From contig JACVRA010000306.1 in the NCBI GenBank assembly GCA_019828545.1, positions 61,163 to 125,162 on the forward strand: 64,000 nucleotides of DNA. Direction: 5' to 3'. This document shows positions 51,974-61,777 of this stretch, in pieces. The DNA comes from Paracamarosporium sp. OC-R06-R3. Taxonomy: Eukaryota > Ascomycota > Dothideomycetes > Pleosporales > Didymosphaeriaceae. The position numbers and the translations under genes were made by a program. Each line of letters starts with the position of its first letter. Positions within the stretch are counted from its first letter, which is position 1. The notes beneath the pieces were generated by a model, which saw only the letters and a list, made by a program, of their open reading frames with translations, did not search any database and was not told where the DNA came from.

Positions 51974-53502
51974 GATGCCCGGAATCTAGGGGGAAACAAG
52001 CACGCTGCGGCTTAAGAACAAAGGAACATCGGCGACGGAGGGCGGGGAGCGCTACGTGGGGGCGCAATTGTACACGCCAGCGACCGCAGGATGCGACGAA
52101 GCCTGAGATAGCGGCATAACCATGTTTCGGCATCGGGATTCGCGCCAAGCGCTGTGCAGAATGAATCTGGAGAAGCCTGCCGAAACCTGATAGGCGGCGC
52201 TTGGTGTTGGGGGCTGACATAAGCATGCACACGTCAGGCACGACGACGCCTCCCTGACGAACATGTCCGTCCTGGCTCTGATAACGCGTACTTTGACCAG
52301 TGTATCTCCTTGCCGGCCATACCACTATCTGTCGTGTCTGCCTGAAGCCGCGCTACCCGACGCGTATTTCGTGTGTCTTCCCCGCATACAACATGCCCCA
52401 GTGCAAGCGACTCTAGCTGCCGAGGACGCTGCATGCGCATTCGAATTGACCCAGCATCGTGGACAACAATATGCTCGTGGAGAGTGAAGGGCGATAGATC
52501 CGCACTGACATTCTCGAACCATTTTCCAGCCTGGAATTGGACAATCACAATGCTGACAAGAGAGTCTCACAAATAATGACCGCCCTCAGCAATCAGGAAA
52601 GGAAAAGAATAATTGCTTGGTGGACCACTGATTTTGCTAACAGTTTGCTTAAGATCTGGTTGATTGTCACATCATCTATGCAGGGGATAACTGCCTCGAC
52701 GGGTTGATTCTTCCTCTACCACCATGCTTCACTTCCTATTCCTCCCTTTTGCAATGCCTCAGTCATTCGACGAACGAACTTTAAGCTAGGCCAATGTCAT
52801 GAAATTCTTATTCGCTCCATGTCTGCGGCTTCTACTCGCTGCGAACGCTTTTACTCTCGTCATGCGCCGACCGCGCACCTTCAGTTTGGCATAGCGCAAC
52901 ACTGAGCTGATGATGCACAAGAGATAGCGCGCTGCCGCCGGTCAAGGGTTGCAGGGGGGTACCAGCAGGTACTATCTGGCTATGTACCATCGCAAACGGT
53001 CACGGTCCCCGCACTAAACCACGTGTACCTTGAGCACTGCACGTGCGAGTTGTAGGCGGTGTGCACAAACAATCACAAGTCAACGTGCCTGTGCGGTCAC
53101 GCGTCGTCGAGTGCTGTCACAAAGCGCATTTACAACCAAGCTTCATCATCCACCACGCTTTTGTGGAGAAGCAACATAGTCTCCTAGACAAACGGTATCA
53201 GATATGCTCCTTTCTGTAAGCATTGCGGCAGATTGGTAGATTCTGATCCTACAAACTGAGCGCAACTATAACCCTTCCACCTCGAGAGAGTTTTGGAGAA
53301 TTCCAGGGTCTACCCTGACAATCGAGGGTGCTGCCTGGTTTCACGGAGCATCGTTCACTATCACCATCACCGCCCTCCGAACTTCGAAGGTGACTGAACG
53401 GGGTTAGATTGTAGCCATTCCTCCACATAACCCATTGATATCACTTCATCGATCCATTGAGTTTCCCCTTGATCAACCTTCCCACTCAAAGTCGAGCTCT
53501 AG
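51974..53502. other. Long intergenic region
   Basis: About 1.5 kb, GC-rich near the MFS start. It contains a GGGGGTACC-like GC stretch around 52960 and several pyrimidine-rich runs, but no supported gene, tRNA or repeat family. Confidence 0.4.
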
Positions 53503-54834
53503 ATGCAAGGTATAACTCGTTGTCTTACCCAAAGCCGAATGCTAACACCACTGGAACTCTCAACTGTTCAAGCTTCTCCGAAGCCCGGGTCTATCGATCA
53601 CATTTCGCAGAACGATGCAAATGGAAGCCCGCCATCTCGTGAAAAGAACATTCACGCCACAGCAGATCGTGCATCTTCTCGTGATGATGGCCGTCAAAAC
53701 TCCGCTACATCGCCCACGATGCCGCCAAAAGTCTCGCCCGTGCCCGAATCACGAAGCCATGCTGTTCTTGTGCCGCCTGTGCGTGGAGATTCCGCCATGA
53801 TGGCGATGGGGAACATGAATCTTTCGTTCGGTGGGTTGGATGTGGCTCATGTGGTCCGCTATACTAATGTACAGTTCATAGGTTACACATCTTCCCGACG
53901 GCTCCCAAATCGACTTGATCTAGGTCCTCTGGCTGCCCGTCTGGGCCACCGTCAAAAGCACTCGACCGTCGTGCTTAATCGCTTGACAATCGAGCCATTT
54001 TCTCGGCCACGTAATCCAAACGCTACACTTGAAGAACTTCCAGGTGAACTTCGAAATAACATATACCGATTGCTATTCATGGATAGCCCTGCTACCATGG
54101 TGTTGTGGGACAATCGTGTGTACAACATGACTGTGGTACCTAACCGGAAACCGTACCTCAAGCAGCTCCCCGGGCTGGCCTACGCGAACCGGCGAGCGTA
54201 TAATGAAGTGGCGACCTCTCTCCTCGAGAACAAGACCATGGAAGTACATATCCTCGCTGACCTTCATTACCTAGAAGATGTACTAGAGCAGCTTCCCGGC
54301 AAGAAAGGTTGGAACAGTGTGAAGAGTATGAAGTTCACCAGGTTTTCGGATTTGGCAACTTCGCCAGCTCGCACTCGCGAATTGTTCGACTGCATAGCCC
54401 GGTGTCATAACATCGAGCAACTCACACTTCAAGTGAAGCTCGATTTGCTCCACATGCCCGAACATTCTGCTGCATATCGACAGCTTGCGTTCCTTAACGG
54501 CACGCCAGGCATCAAAATTGCAGAGCAGGTCGCCGCGAACTACGAGCTTGACCTGCTGTTCGACCTTCCCCATCTACGGAAGATCACGATGATCTGCGAA
54601 TGGCATCGTGGAGGCCCGGTTCGGTGCACCCCGCGGACGATGGCAACCTTCTGGGATCTGCAAGATTGGATTGCGCAGGGCTTCGCGTACAAAGCTGATA
54701 ACGTTAAGGAAGTTTTCAAGTCGCTACCGTTCAACGAGCCGAAGCAGGTAGGTGCTTGGACCGTCAGTGTCAAACGCGGTAAGACAAAGAAACGGTCCGA
54801 CGGCCATTTGTGCGGCGCACCCCTCCTTTGTTAG
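53503..54834 (+). CDS. F-box-like fungal protein of unknown function
   Basis: Intronless, 443 residues. The first 100 residues are low complexity (Ser/Pro/Asn). Around residues 175-192 lies LEELPGELRNNIYRLLF, the LPxELRNxIY motif seen in many fungal F-box-like proteins, after which a helix/strand-rich region continues (NRRAYNEVATSLLENKTMEV). The middle part (SVKSMKFTRFSDLATSPART, EQLTLQVKLDLLHMPEHS) resembles the leucine-rich scoring domain of such proteins. Most members are lineage-specific and their partners are unknown; a role as ubiquitin-ligase receptor is possible but not shown. The ATG at 53503 is the first in the ORF. Its C-terminus is basic (VSVKRGKTKKRS). Confidence 0.7.
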   Translation: MQGITRCLTQSRMLTPLELSTVQASPKPGSIDHISQNDANGSPPSREKNIHATADRASSRDDGRQNSATSPTMPPKVSPVPESRSHAVLVPPVRGDSAMMAMGNMNLSFGGLDVAHVVRYTNVQFIGYTSSRRLPNRLDLGPLAARLGHRQKHSTVVLNRLTIEPFSRPRNPNATLEELPGELRNNIYRLLFMDSPATMVLWDNRVYNMTVVPNRKPYLKQLPGLAYANRRAYNEVATSLLENKTMEVHILADLHYLEDVLEQLPGKKGWNSVKSMKFTRFSDLATSPARTRELFDCIARCHNIEQLTLQVKLDLLHMPEHSAAYRQLAFLNGTPGIKIAEQVAANYELDLLFDLPHLRKITMICEWHRGGPVRCTPRTMATFWDLQDWIAQGFAYKADNVKEVFKSLPFNEPKQVGAWTVSVKRGKTKKRSDGHLCGAPLLC

Positions 54835-55479
54835 CGGCCAACAGCAGCTTGTTACGTGGATATAGCTCAATTCGGCCTTTAGGCTCTCCTTTCGGCTTGG
54901 GAAAGACTATGGGCTTATGTTATTCCTTGCTTTACTTCCACGCGATCCGGTCCATATTATTTCACTGCATGCGGATCAGCGGTGTACGATACACTATATG
55001 GCTAGACCCAAGATGGTATATGCATGTAGATTACGGACGGCGGTGACCTCAGGCGGCCTGAATAGAACTTGTTTGCATGTTATAAACTTGGCCCTACAAA
55101 TAATAGAATTTTGTTTGCCGATCAGCTGTTATGCATGGTGCGTTTGTCTGTTGAGTCTGAATTTGTGTTTGCGCTGACCCTTACGAGAAGCCTGCCCACC
55201 CTCAAACGACTACACGGGCATCCACTAAGCTTTCCACTCTCTGTCTATATAAAGCTTTATCCTGCAGGCACTTTTACTTCCAGACTTCTCAACTTCACAG
55301 CCTACTTCTACCTCCTCAGTTGTCGACAGCTTATTGCAACTTATACATTCTGCCTCTGTATACTCGCGAGAACTCTGTTGAAGACCCTGCATTCACTCCG
55401 CTTTCAGGTTCGTGATCGTACGCCTTTCCAGAACGATCTTACTCACATACTCACAGATCTATACACTAGACTCTCCGCC
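54835..55479. other. Intergenic, promoter of next gene
   Basis: About 645 bp. A TATATAAA box occurs at 55246-55253, leaving a leader of roughly 200 nt before the next ATG. The reading frame of the next gene stays open far upstream (to 55069), but that part is Leu/Arg/Thr-rich and not protein-like. Confidence 0.5.
55246..55253 (+). promoter_or_regulatory. TATA box upstream of 228-residue protein gene
   Basis: TATATAAA in CTGTCTATATAAAGC. Initiation shortly downstream would make the ATG at 55480 the first in-frame start, supporting the shorter protein. Confidence 0.6.
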
Positions 55480-56166
55480 ATGACCACCGTCAACGTGACC
55501 CAGGAACGAGAACGCTTTGGACGTGGCGACGCCCCCATCCATCATCCCTCCTTCGTTCCTGACCCCACCGTCGCCTTCTCTAAACCCGCCACTTGGAACA
55601 ACGAGGTCCTCCACCAAATCAGTCTCTACGCCTTCGTCATCTCCTGCCTCCCCGATGTCGAGTACTTCCGCCGCCTCCTTAGTCTCCCAGAGCTACCCGG
55701 CCTCTGGCGAGCCGTTACATCCGTCTCCTTCCCCAAATTCTACCAGTTCGCCGGCATCCGCGACAACCGCACCTCGAACCCGTACATCGACGTCATCAAG
55801 ACCCTTCCATCTCTCGAGCGTCTTTCCCTCATGTTCCACACCGCGGGTCTGACTGCGCCGCTCTGGAAAGAACGAGACCGCATCGCTCTGGAGAAGGCTG
55901 GACACGTCGAGCGGTCTAAAGAGCTTCGTGTGCTTCCCACCGCCGAAGTCATTCACTTCTATAAGTTGGACGATGTGTTCAGCTTGACGCATCTTGCGGT
56001 TCTCAACATCAACTGCCTTGATAGCGAGCTTGTCAGTCATTTCGTCAAGGTGGGCAATGCGGTTACTCCCTTTCGGGAGCTCGAGTCGTATTTCACCGAG
56101 GGTTTTCGGAAGAGGGGTCAGCGGGTGCAGGTCACTATAACGGTTACTCGGGTGCCGTTCACGTAG
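55480..56166 (+). CDS. Protein of unknown function, 228 residues
   Basis: I do not recognise it. Intronless; codons at wobble positions are strongly C-biased, which supports real coding. It starts MTTVNVTQERERFGRGDAPI. A helical and strand-like mix follows (NEVLHQISLYAFVISCLPDV, LPSLERLSLMFHTAGLTAPL), and the end is VQVTITVTRVPFT. The LERLSLMFHTAG and LTHLAVLNINCL stretches look like single leucine-rich strands as in F-box-associated proteins, so it may be a shortened relative of the preceding F-box-like gene (53503-54834). No signal peptide, no membrane segment. The TATA box position supports this ATG over longer versions. Confidence 0.6.
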   Translation: MTTVNVTQERERFGRGDAPIHHPSFVPDPTVAFSKPATWNNEVLHQISLYAFVISCLPDVEYFRRLLSLPELPGLWRAVTSVSFPKFYQFAGIRDNRTSNPYIDVIKTLPSLERLSLMFHTAGLTAPLWKERDRIALEKAGHVERSKELRVLPTAEVIHFYKLDDVFSLTHLAVLNINCLDSELVSHFVKVGNAVTPFRELESYFTEGFRKRGQRVQVTITVTRVPFT

Positions 56167-56889
56167 GTAGTCCTACTGCTGTGAAGGATTGTGGTCCATA
56201 TCACAGCACTCTCGCATTTGTTTGGCGCTCTAGTCTCTGCATATCCTTAAAATTCAGGACTGAAAAGAACTGTGTCTTTTCTTCTTGGGGGGCCACCAGA
56301 ATTTGTAATGATTCAAACTGTGTTCAAGGGTAGACTTTTTCGGGTATAAAACCCAACTAAAAGATTATAGTTCCATGTGTATGTTATGCATCGGACCATG
56401 TGATATTCAACGAAGATGGCCTGTAGATGGCATGCACAGAGAACCACAAGCAATCAAGTGCACCCACAATACATTCTGGAACGGATACCACCGTTACAAT
56501 AAACTGCGCGGAGTCAGATATTTGGCCCCTGATCGATATAAGGCTGAGAGTCACATCTAATATCGCCCACTCAAAGAAGTTTAGCCGCATCTGCATAGAG
56601 TTTAACCAACACTTTGCCCTAGACTACCCCGAGTATGAACCAGAGAGACCGAAATAACTTTACAGGGTTTGCGACGCCAATTTTCCAGGACGGCCTGGCT
56701 TTCTCACAAGATTCACCGGTCGCGCGTCTACAAAATGTCTGCTGATCCCTTCCCTTTCCCTCATTTACTACAACCTTCATTACACTCACTTGACTCCACT
56801 CGGGGTCAATCATTCGTTCTGAAATACTCGCAAAGCACTCGTCTTCTTTCTAACCACATAACTTAACCGTTGAACAAGCCATCGCCAAA
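56167..56889. other. Intergenic upstream of small secreted GPI-type protein
   Basis: About 720 bp with no supported gene. The last 100 bp before the next ATG are pyrimidine-rich, as is common in fungal leaders. Confidence 0.45.
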
Positions 56890-57531
56890 ATGCTTGCTTT
56901 CACCCTTCTCCCCATCATCATCGCCGCGACACGAGTGGCTGCGTTTAACTGCGAGACCCATACGTTTACCCAATGCGCCGACAACATTGTACACTGGTAC
57001 GATCCAGATGATGGCATGATCTGTGACCCTCTCGACTGCGGCGGCGGCCGTGCGCCCCCTAAGACCGACGAACCCTGTTGCGGAAACTACAAAGGAACAG
57101 AGGCGTGTGTCACCTCTGCGAGCTATCTACCCTGCTTCAAGGACATCGCGAAGAGCACTTCAGCCTCGGAGCCAGCATCGACAGCAGAAGCTACGACAAC
57201 AACTGAGGCATCTGCATCTGTAACGCCGACGGAAGCGGCCACAAGCGAGGACGACCAGCCTGCGCCGACGGTTTCACCGAGTGCAAGCCAAGATTCGAGC
57301 AGTGCGGTCCAAGATCTGAGTAGCGCAGTGTCGACGACGCAACCGCCCGTCAGTGGTGCTACAATAACTTCAGCGGGACCCAACAGCAACGGAACGTCTG
57401 TTACGTCCAGTGGAAGTGGTAATGCTACGTTAAGTGGGACCGCGGGACCCACGCCGTCGGGCAATGCAGCGAATGGAGTGCGATATGATGCGCTGATCGC
57501 TATTGCAGGAGCATTTGTTGCGTTGGCCTAG
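56890..57531 (+). CDS. Small secreted Cys-containing GPI-anchored protein
   Basis: Intronless, 213 residues. Signal peptide about residues 1-18 (MLAFTLLPIIIAATRVAA). A short Cys-rich domain follows (residues 19-80) with eight or nine Cys: ...FNCETHTFTQCADNIVHW, a DPxDC box and a CCGNYKGTEACV motif. A long Ser/Thr/Ala/Pro-rich stalk (about 85-195) is expected to be O-glycosylated. The C-terminal hydrophobic tail (ALIAIAGAFVALA) preceded by a small-residue stretch (SGNAANG) fits GPI attachment. Composition suggests a cell-wall or surface protein, possibly effector-like. No enzyme motif is recognised. It does not resemble the other GPI-type protein at 29041-29538 beyond architecture. Confidence 0.75.
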   Translation: MLAFTLLPIIIAATRVAAFNCETHTFTQCADNIVHWYDPDDGMICDPLDCGGGRAPPKTDEPCCGNYKGTEACVTSASYLPCFKDIAKSTSASEPASTAEATTTTEASASVTPTEAATSEDDQPAPTVSPSASQDSSSAVQDLSSAVSTTQPPVSGATITSAGPNSNGTSVTSSGSGNATLSGTAGPTPSGNAANGVRYDALIAIAGAFVALA

Positions 57532-59256
57532 ATAGGTCAGCTTGCTGGAACAGTAGTGTTTAATAGTTAATGAACCCTTGAAAGGATATATATATATATG
57601 CATACCACAAGTGCTAGTGCTATCGAACATAATAACGCGAAATGAACAAATATGTCGAGACACACGTCCTGTAAACTTAGAGACTGAAATACCGACTTTA
57701 GGTTGTTCATATCATCTTGTGACACTGTGAGCTTGACTAGACAGCAAGGAATCGTGTAGTCGACAGGCACGTCGTGTTTGAGGCGCGCAAGATGTGACTT
57801 GATGACTTACTAAGAGGAGTTAGTGGCTATTGATTTAAGCTCATCTAAAATTACGATAGCGCGTCTCGGTACCAGCCATGACACTGTACCGATAAGGAAG
57901 GCTCGCTACGCCAACTCTGCATCGGTCATCGATCCAACAGACCTCAGAGAAGACAACACTGGTAAAGGCTTTTGATGCAAGAAATATCAGGTCGACATTT
58001 AGTCCAAACCCGTGGCTCCTCCGTCGCAATGACCGTACCCACGTATTATGATCCAACATATTCCTGACGCACCGCCAGAGCGTGACTGCTGCCACCTCAA
58101 GATCTAGAAGCCGAGCTACCATCTTCTAGATGTGTAGGCATGCCTGGAAAAGCCCTAGTGAACACGGTCACATCCGGATTAGATAGGTAGATACGCAAGC
58201 TTCTTGCTGCCCACATGCCATCCTACCAGCCTTGTCAAAAAAGCCAAGCGAGTCGCACATCCAAGGCTTTTTGATAGAGTTATCCCAAAAAGAGTACATG
58301 GAATTCTAAGACTATCAGTCAACACCGCCTTCGAGCTACCACTGTGAGACCCTTTTCTTGGATCATTTGGCCGAATCTACCCGGCGGTGTTTGCCTGTGC
58401 ATCAATGCCTTTGATGAACCTTCCTCTTCTCGTTCAGGAAGACGCAAGAGCCGCGGAGCTCTGACTGCAACGTACGCAACAATGTCGGAGATTGCACCCA
58501 TTTTTTAACGGTGCGGGGCTTCAACGGCCACTGCGCTCGCACCGCCTTCCCCAGACCGTTCCGGACGGCGCTATCACATCAACATCGCCACGCCGAAAGC
58601 TTGGAAGGACGCATATGCCTACATGCAATCGGGTGCTCTTCCGGGTTTTAACCCTTGAAAAGGTTGGCCTTGCTTTACTGCAGGCTGTCCTGGTCCTGAA
58701 TCAAAATTACGCCGGCCACCCTTGTCTGCCGAGGTAGCCTGGCAGAACACGCAGCCTCGACCCAGACGTCCTGTACGACGACCTTAAGAGCATATTAACT
58801 GAGGTTATACCGGTGTAGTAGTGCGATAAACTTTTTCAAGGGGGATGTTTGTAGGATCGTGCATGGCGGGAGGATTCATGATGCGCATGCCGGCGGTGCG
58901 AGTTGACGATTCCCTTACATGGAGTCGCAGGGTTGCGTTGATCGTCTGCCAAGCTTGGAATTAGCTCCGAGGATGCTTCACCCATATTGGCATAGGTACG
59001 GATCTAATGCAGTGACTGACAAACAAGCTCAAATGCGAGGAGCTCTCGTCGATGAGAAATTCTAGTGAAAGGGGTGTCGGGCGAGCAGCTAAGGGCCACA
59101 TGCTTGTATAAAGAGAGCTGTGACACTATAGACTCTCGGCCAGGCATCTGCAAGACCGACCTCCAGTCATTCATTTCCATAGCAGTTGTATGTTTGTTCT
59201 AGACTGTCTATCCGCGTTTACTGACAAATCTTATAGAGCCTGTCCATTCATTCATA
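57532..59256. other. Long gene-free region before GMC oxidoreductase
   Basis: About 1.7 kb. A (TA)n microsatellite lies near 57589-57599. The open frames here show no family match. The last 150 bp contain the GMC promoter. Confidence 0.45.
59107..59112 (+). promoter_or_regulatory. TATA box of the GMC oxidoreductase gene
   Basis: TATAAA within GCTTGTATAAAGAGAG, 145 bp before the ATG, followed by a pyrimidine-rich leader with a possible leader intron (GTATGT...TTATAG at about 59188-59237). Confidence 0.6.
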
Positions 59257-61209
59257 ATGCTTTTCAAGCATCTTTACGGCTCCGTTGCAGCGCTCGCATC
59301 ATTTGCGGTTGCTGTTGATCTCACAGGCTACGAGTATGTTGTAGTCGGCTCCGGTGCGGGTGGAGGTCCCCTCGCGGCTCGCCTTGCACTTGCGGGTCAC
59401 AAGACGCTGCTCATTGAAGCTGGAGATGATCAAGGCGCCAACATCAACTATACTGTCCCAGCATACAACGCTCGTGTCTCCGAAGACCCCAACCTGGCGT
59501 GGAATTTCTACGTCCATCACTACGCTGATAACGAGAGGCAAGCCCGCGACTTCAAGACATCGTATGAGACTCCTGATGGTGGCGAATACACGGGTCTGTC
59601 ACCGCCCGAGGGTTCGACACTAAAGGGTACTCTCTACCCGCGCGTTGGCAGCTTAGGAGGCTGCACCGCGCACAACGCTCTCATTGCTGTATACCCGCAT
59701 CAGTCCGACTTCCAGTACATTGCCGACCTTACCGGAGATGATTCATGGGAGCCCAGCAGCATGCGCAAATATTTCGAGAAGCTAGAAGACAACAACTACC
59801 TTACTGTCCAAGCTGGTCAGGGCCATGGCTACGACGGTTGGCTGTCGGTAGAGTATGCGCCGATTACCATCGTTACCGAGGATTCGAAGCTCTTGAGCCT
59901 TGTTACTGGTGCGGCTACGGCACTTGGAGGACTCATAGGCTCTGTTATTGACCTGACCGCCCTGATCACTGGTGACGCAAATGCTGACACCACATTACGC
60001 GATACCTCGCCTTCGTTGTACCAGATTCCCATCTCGACCAGCGATGGAAAGCGTAACGGAGCCCGCGAATTTGTCCTCTCCGTCAGCGAGGCAACGAACT
60101 CCGACGGCTCCAAGAAGTATCCTCTCGACGTTAGACTAAACTGCCATGTGACCAAGGTTACTTTCGACGAGTCTGTTACTCCTCCTCGCGCAACTGGTGT
60201 TGAGTTCCTCGATGGACAATACTTGTACAAGGCCAGCCCGAAATCGAAGGGTGCTGCTGGTACCCCGGGTTCAGCTACCGCCTCACGCGAAGTTATTGTC
60301 GCTGGTGGTACCTACAACTCACCTCAGTTGCTTAAGCTTAGCGGTGTGGGACCTGCAGCAGAGCTCAGCAAGTTCAATATTTCTGTTGTCGTAGACCTTC
60401 CCGGTGTCGGTACAAACCTTCAGGATCACTACGAGACAAACGTCCAGGGCAAGGCACCTAGCAACTTCACCGCTTTTGATGGGTGCACTTTTGATGCGTC
60501 GGAAAACGATGAGTGCCTCAAGAAGTTTAACAACCCGAATGCTACGGAAGGCCGTGGTACCTATGCCTCTCCCGGACTTGGCGCTGCGATGTTCTTCAAG
60601 AGCAGCGTTGCCGAGAATAACGAATGGGATACATTTATCTTTGGCGGGCCAGTAAACTTCCGCGGCTACTATCCCGGCTATGCTTACAACGCTACCCACG
60701 ACCACGATTGGTTCACCTGGGCTATTCTCAAGTCTCACCCGCGTAACACTGCCGGAACTGTCACCCTGCGCTCTTCCGACCCTCTCGATGTTCCTGACAT
60801 CACCTACAACTATTTCGATACTGGTAATGGTGATTATGAGAAGGACATCACCGCTGTGCGCGAAGCTATCAGCCTTGCACGCAAGTCTTTCGCAGCCCAG
60901 ACCGTCGAGATTGATGAGACTCTACCTGGTGCTGATGTAACGAGTGATGAGAGTCTCGCTGATTACATTAAGGACACCACGTGGGGTCATCACGCTTCAT
61001 CAACCTGCCCCATTGGTGCTGATGACGACAAGATGGCGGTGTTGGACAGCAGCTTCAGAGTCAGAGGCACCTCAGGCCTTAGAGTTGTCGATGCCAGCGT
61101 GTACCCGAAGATTCCCGGTACTTTCACAGCTGTGTCAACATATATGGTTGCTGAGAAGGCAGCGGACGTTATCCTCAGCCAGCTGAGCTCGAACTCTACC
61201 AGTGCTTGA
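59257..61209 (+). CDS. Secreted GMC oxidoreductase (FAD-dependent)
   Basis: Intronless, 650 residues. Signal peptide residues 1-19 (LYGSVAALASFAVAV). The FAD-binding Rossmann motif is YVVVGSGAGGGPLAARLA, soon followed by the family's LIEAGDD. The GMC signature 1 region is PRVGSLGGCTAHNALIAVYP, and GGTYNSPQLLKLSGVGP is signature 2. The C-terminal substrate domain holds WGHHASSTCPIG with H578/H579, one of which should be the catalytic His. The second catalytic position (His or Asn in glucose oxidase and relatives) is F623 in PGTFTAVSTYMVAEKAAD. Extracellular GMC enzymes oxidise sugars or alcohols, often yielding H2O2 used in lignocellulose attack; substrate unknown. Many N-x-S/T sites agree with secretion. 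Confidence 0.9.
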   Translation: MLFKHLYGSVAALASFAVAVDLTGYEYVVVGSGAGGGPLAARLALAGHKTLLIEAGDDQGANINYTVPAYNARVSEDPNLAWNFYVHHYADNERQARDFKTSYETPDGGEYTGLSPPEGSTLKGTLYPRVGSLGGCTAHNALIAVYPHQSDFQYIADLTGDDSWEPSSMRKYFEKLEDNNYLTVQAGQGHGYDGWLSVEYAPITIVTEDSKLLSLVTGAATALGGLIGSVIDLTALITGDANADTTLRDTSPSLYQIPISTSDGKRNGAREFVLSVSEATNSDGSKKYPLDVRLNCHVTKVTFDESVTPPRATGVEFLDGQYLYKASPKSKGAAGTPGSATASREVIVAGGTYNSPQLLKLSGVGPAAELSKFNISVVVDLPGVGTNLQDHYETNVQGKAPSNFTAFDGCTFDASENDECLKKFNNPNATEGRGTYASPGLGAAMFFKSSVAENNEWDTFIFGGPVNFRGYYPGYAYNATHDHDWFTWAILKSHPRNTAGTVTLRSSDPLDVPDITYNYFDTGNGDYEKDITAVREAISLARKSFAAQTVEIDETLPGADVTSDESLADYIKDTTWGHHASSTCPIGADDDKMAVLDSSFRVRGTSGLRVVDASVYPKIPGTFTAVSTYMVAEKAADVILSQLSSNSTSA

Positions 61210-61777
61210 TGTAACCCACGACTCATTGTCAAATGCCCGCAACGGTTCCACGCTATATATGCAGAATATCTCATAATATATCATTATTCTTCGTACAGTC
61301 AACTCATATGACCCTACTTTTTACCTCGGTCGACCCGACCTACACATGACTTTAACATAACTTTTTGTATTCTTCAACATTTCACAACCTACGTCATATT
61401 ATAACCCTTATCCTATCTAAATCTAACTTTCCTAGCTCTAACATTATCTAATCCTACTAAAGTCTAACCCCATTTCTATCCTTTGGAAATTCCAAAAGCA
61501 TTCAGAATGTATTCAGAGCAGTATCAGGTCAGCTTATGTCAGCTTTATTCCCTCTGTAGGCTTCAGCGGGTCAGATGAGCTAACAAGCAGGATTAAAGGA
61601 GCTGCCTCCTGCAGATACTAACAAAGTGTATTCCTTTCTATGCCATTCCAACGAATGATATTCCTCTCTGTTCGGGGCGTTTCTCTAGGCTGAAGTACTG
61701 CGGCACGATTTCACGGCGCAGCTCTGTGTCAGAAGTTAGATAACCCCGCGATCGAACTGATAACAACTCATCCCTTC
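61210..61777. other. Intergenic between GMC and P450 genes
   Basis: About 570 bp. A stretch at roughly 61400-61480 consists of irregular CTAACYT/CTAATCC-like words, reminiscent of degenerate telomere-like or simple repeats. It does not form a clean array. Confidence 0.4.

Noticed and set aside
55069..55479. Long in-frame upstream extension of the 228-residue protein
   Set aside because: The extension is Leu/Arg/Thr-rich and not protein-like, it spans the TATA box at 55246, and a good ATG at 55480 follows.
61400..61480. Telomere-like CTAACC words
   Set aside because: Irregular, with no fixed period or direction; more likely low-complexity intergenic DNA than an interstitial telomere.
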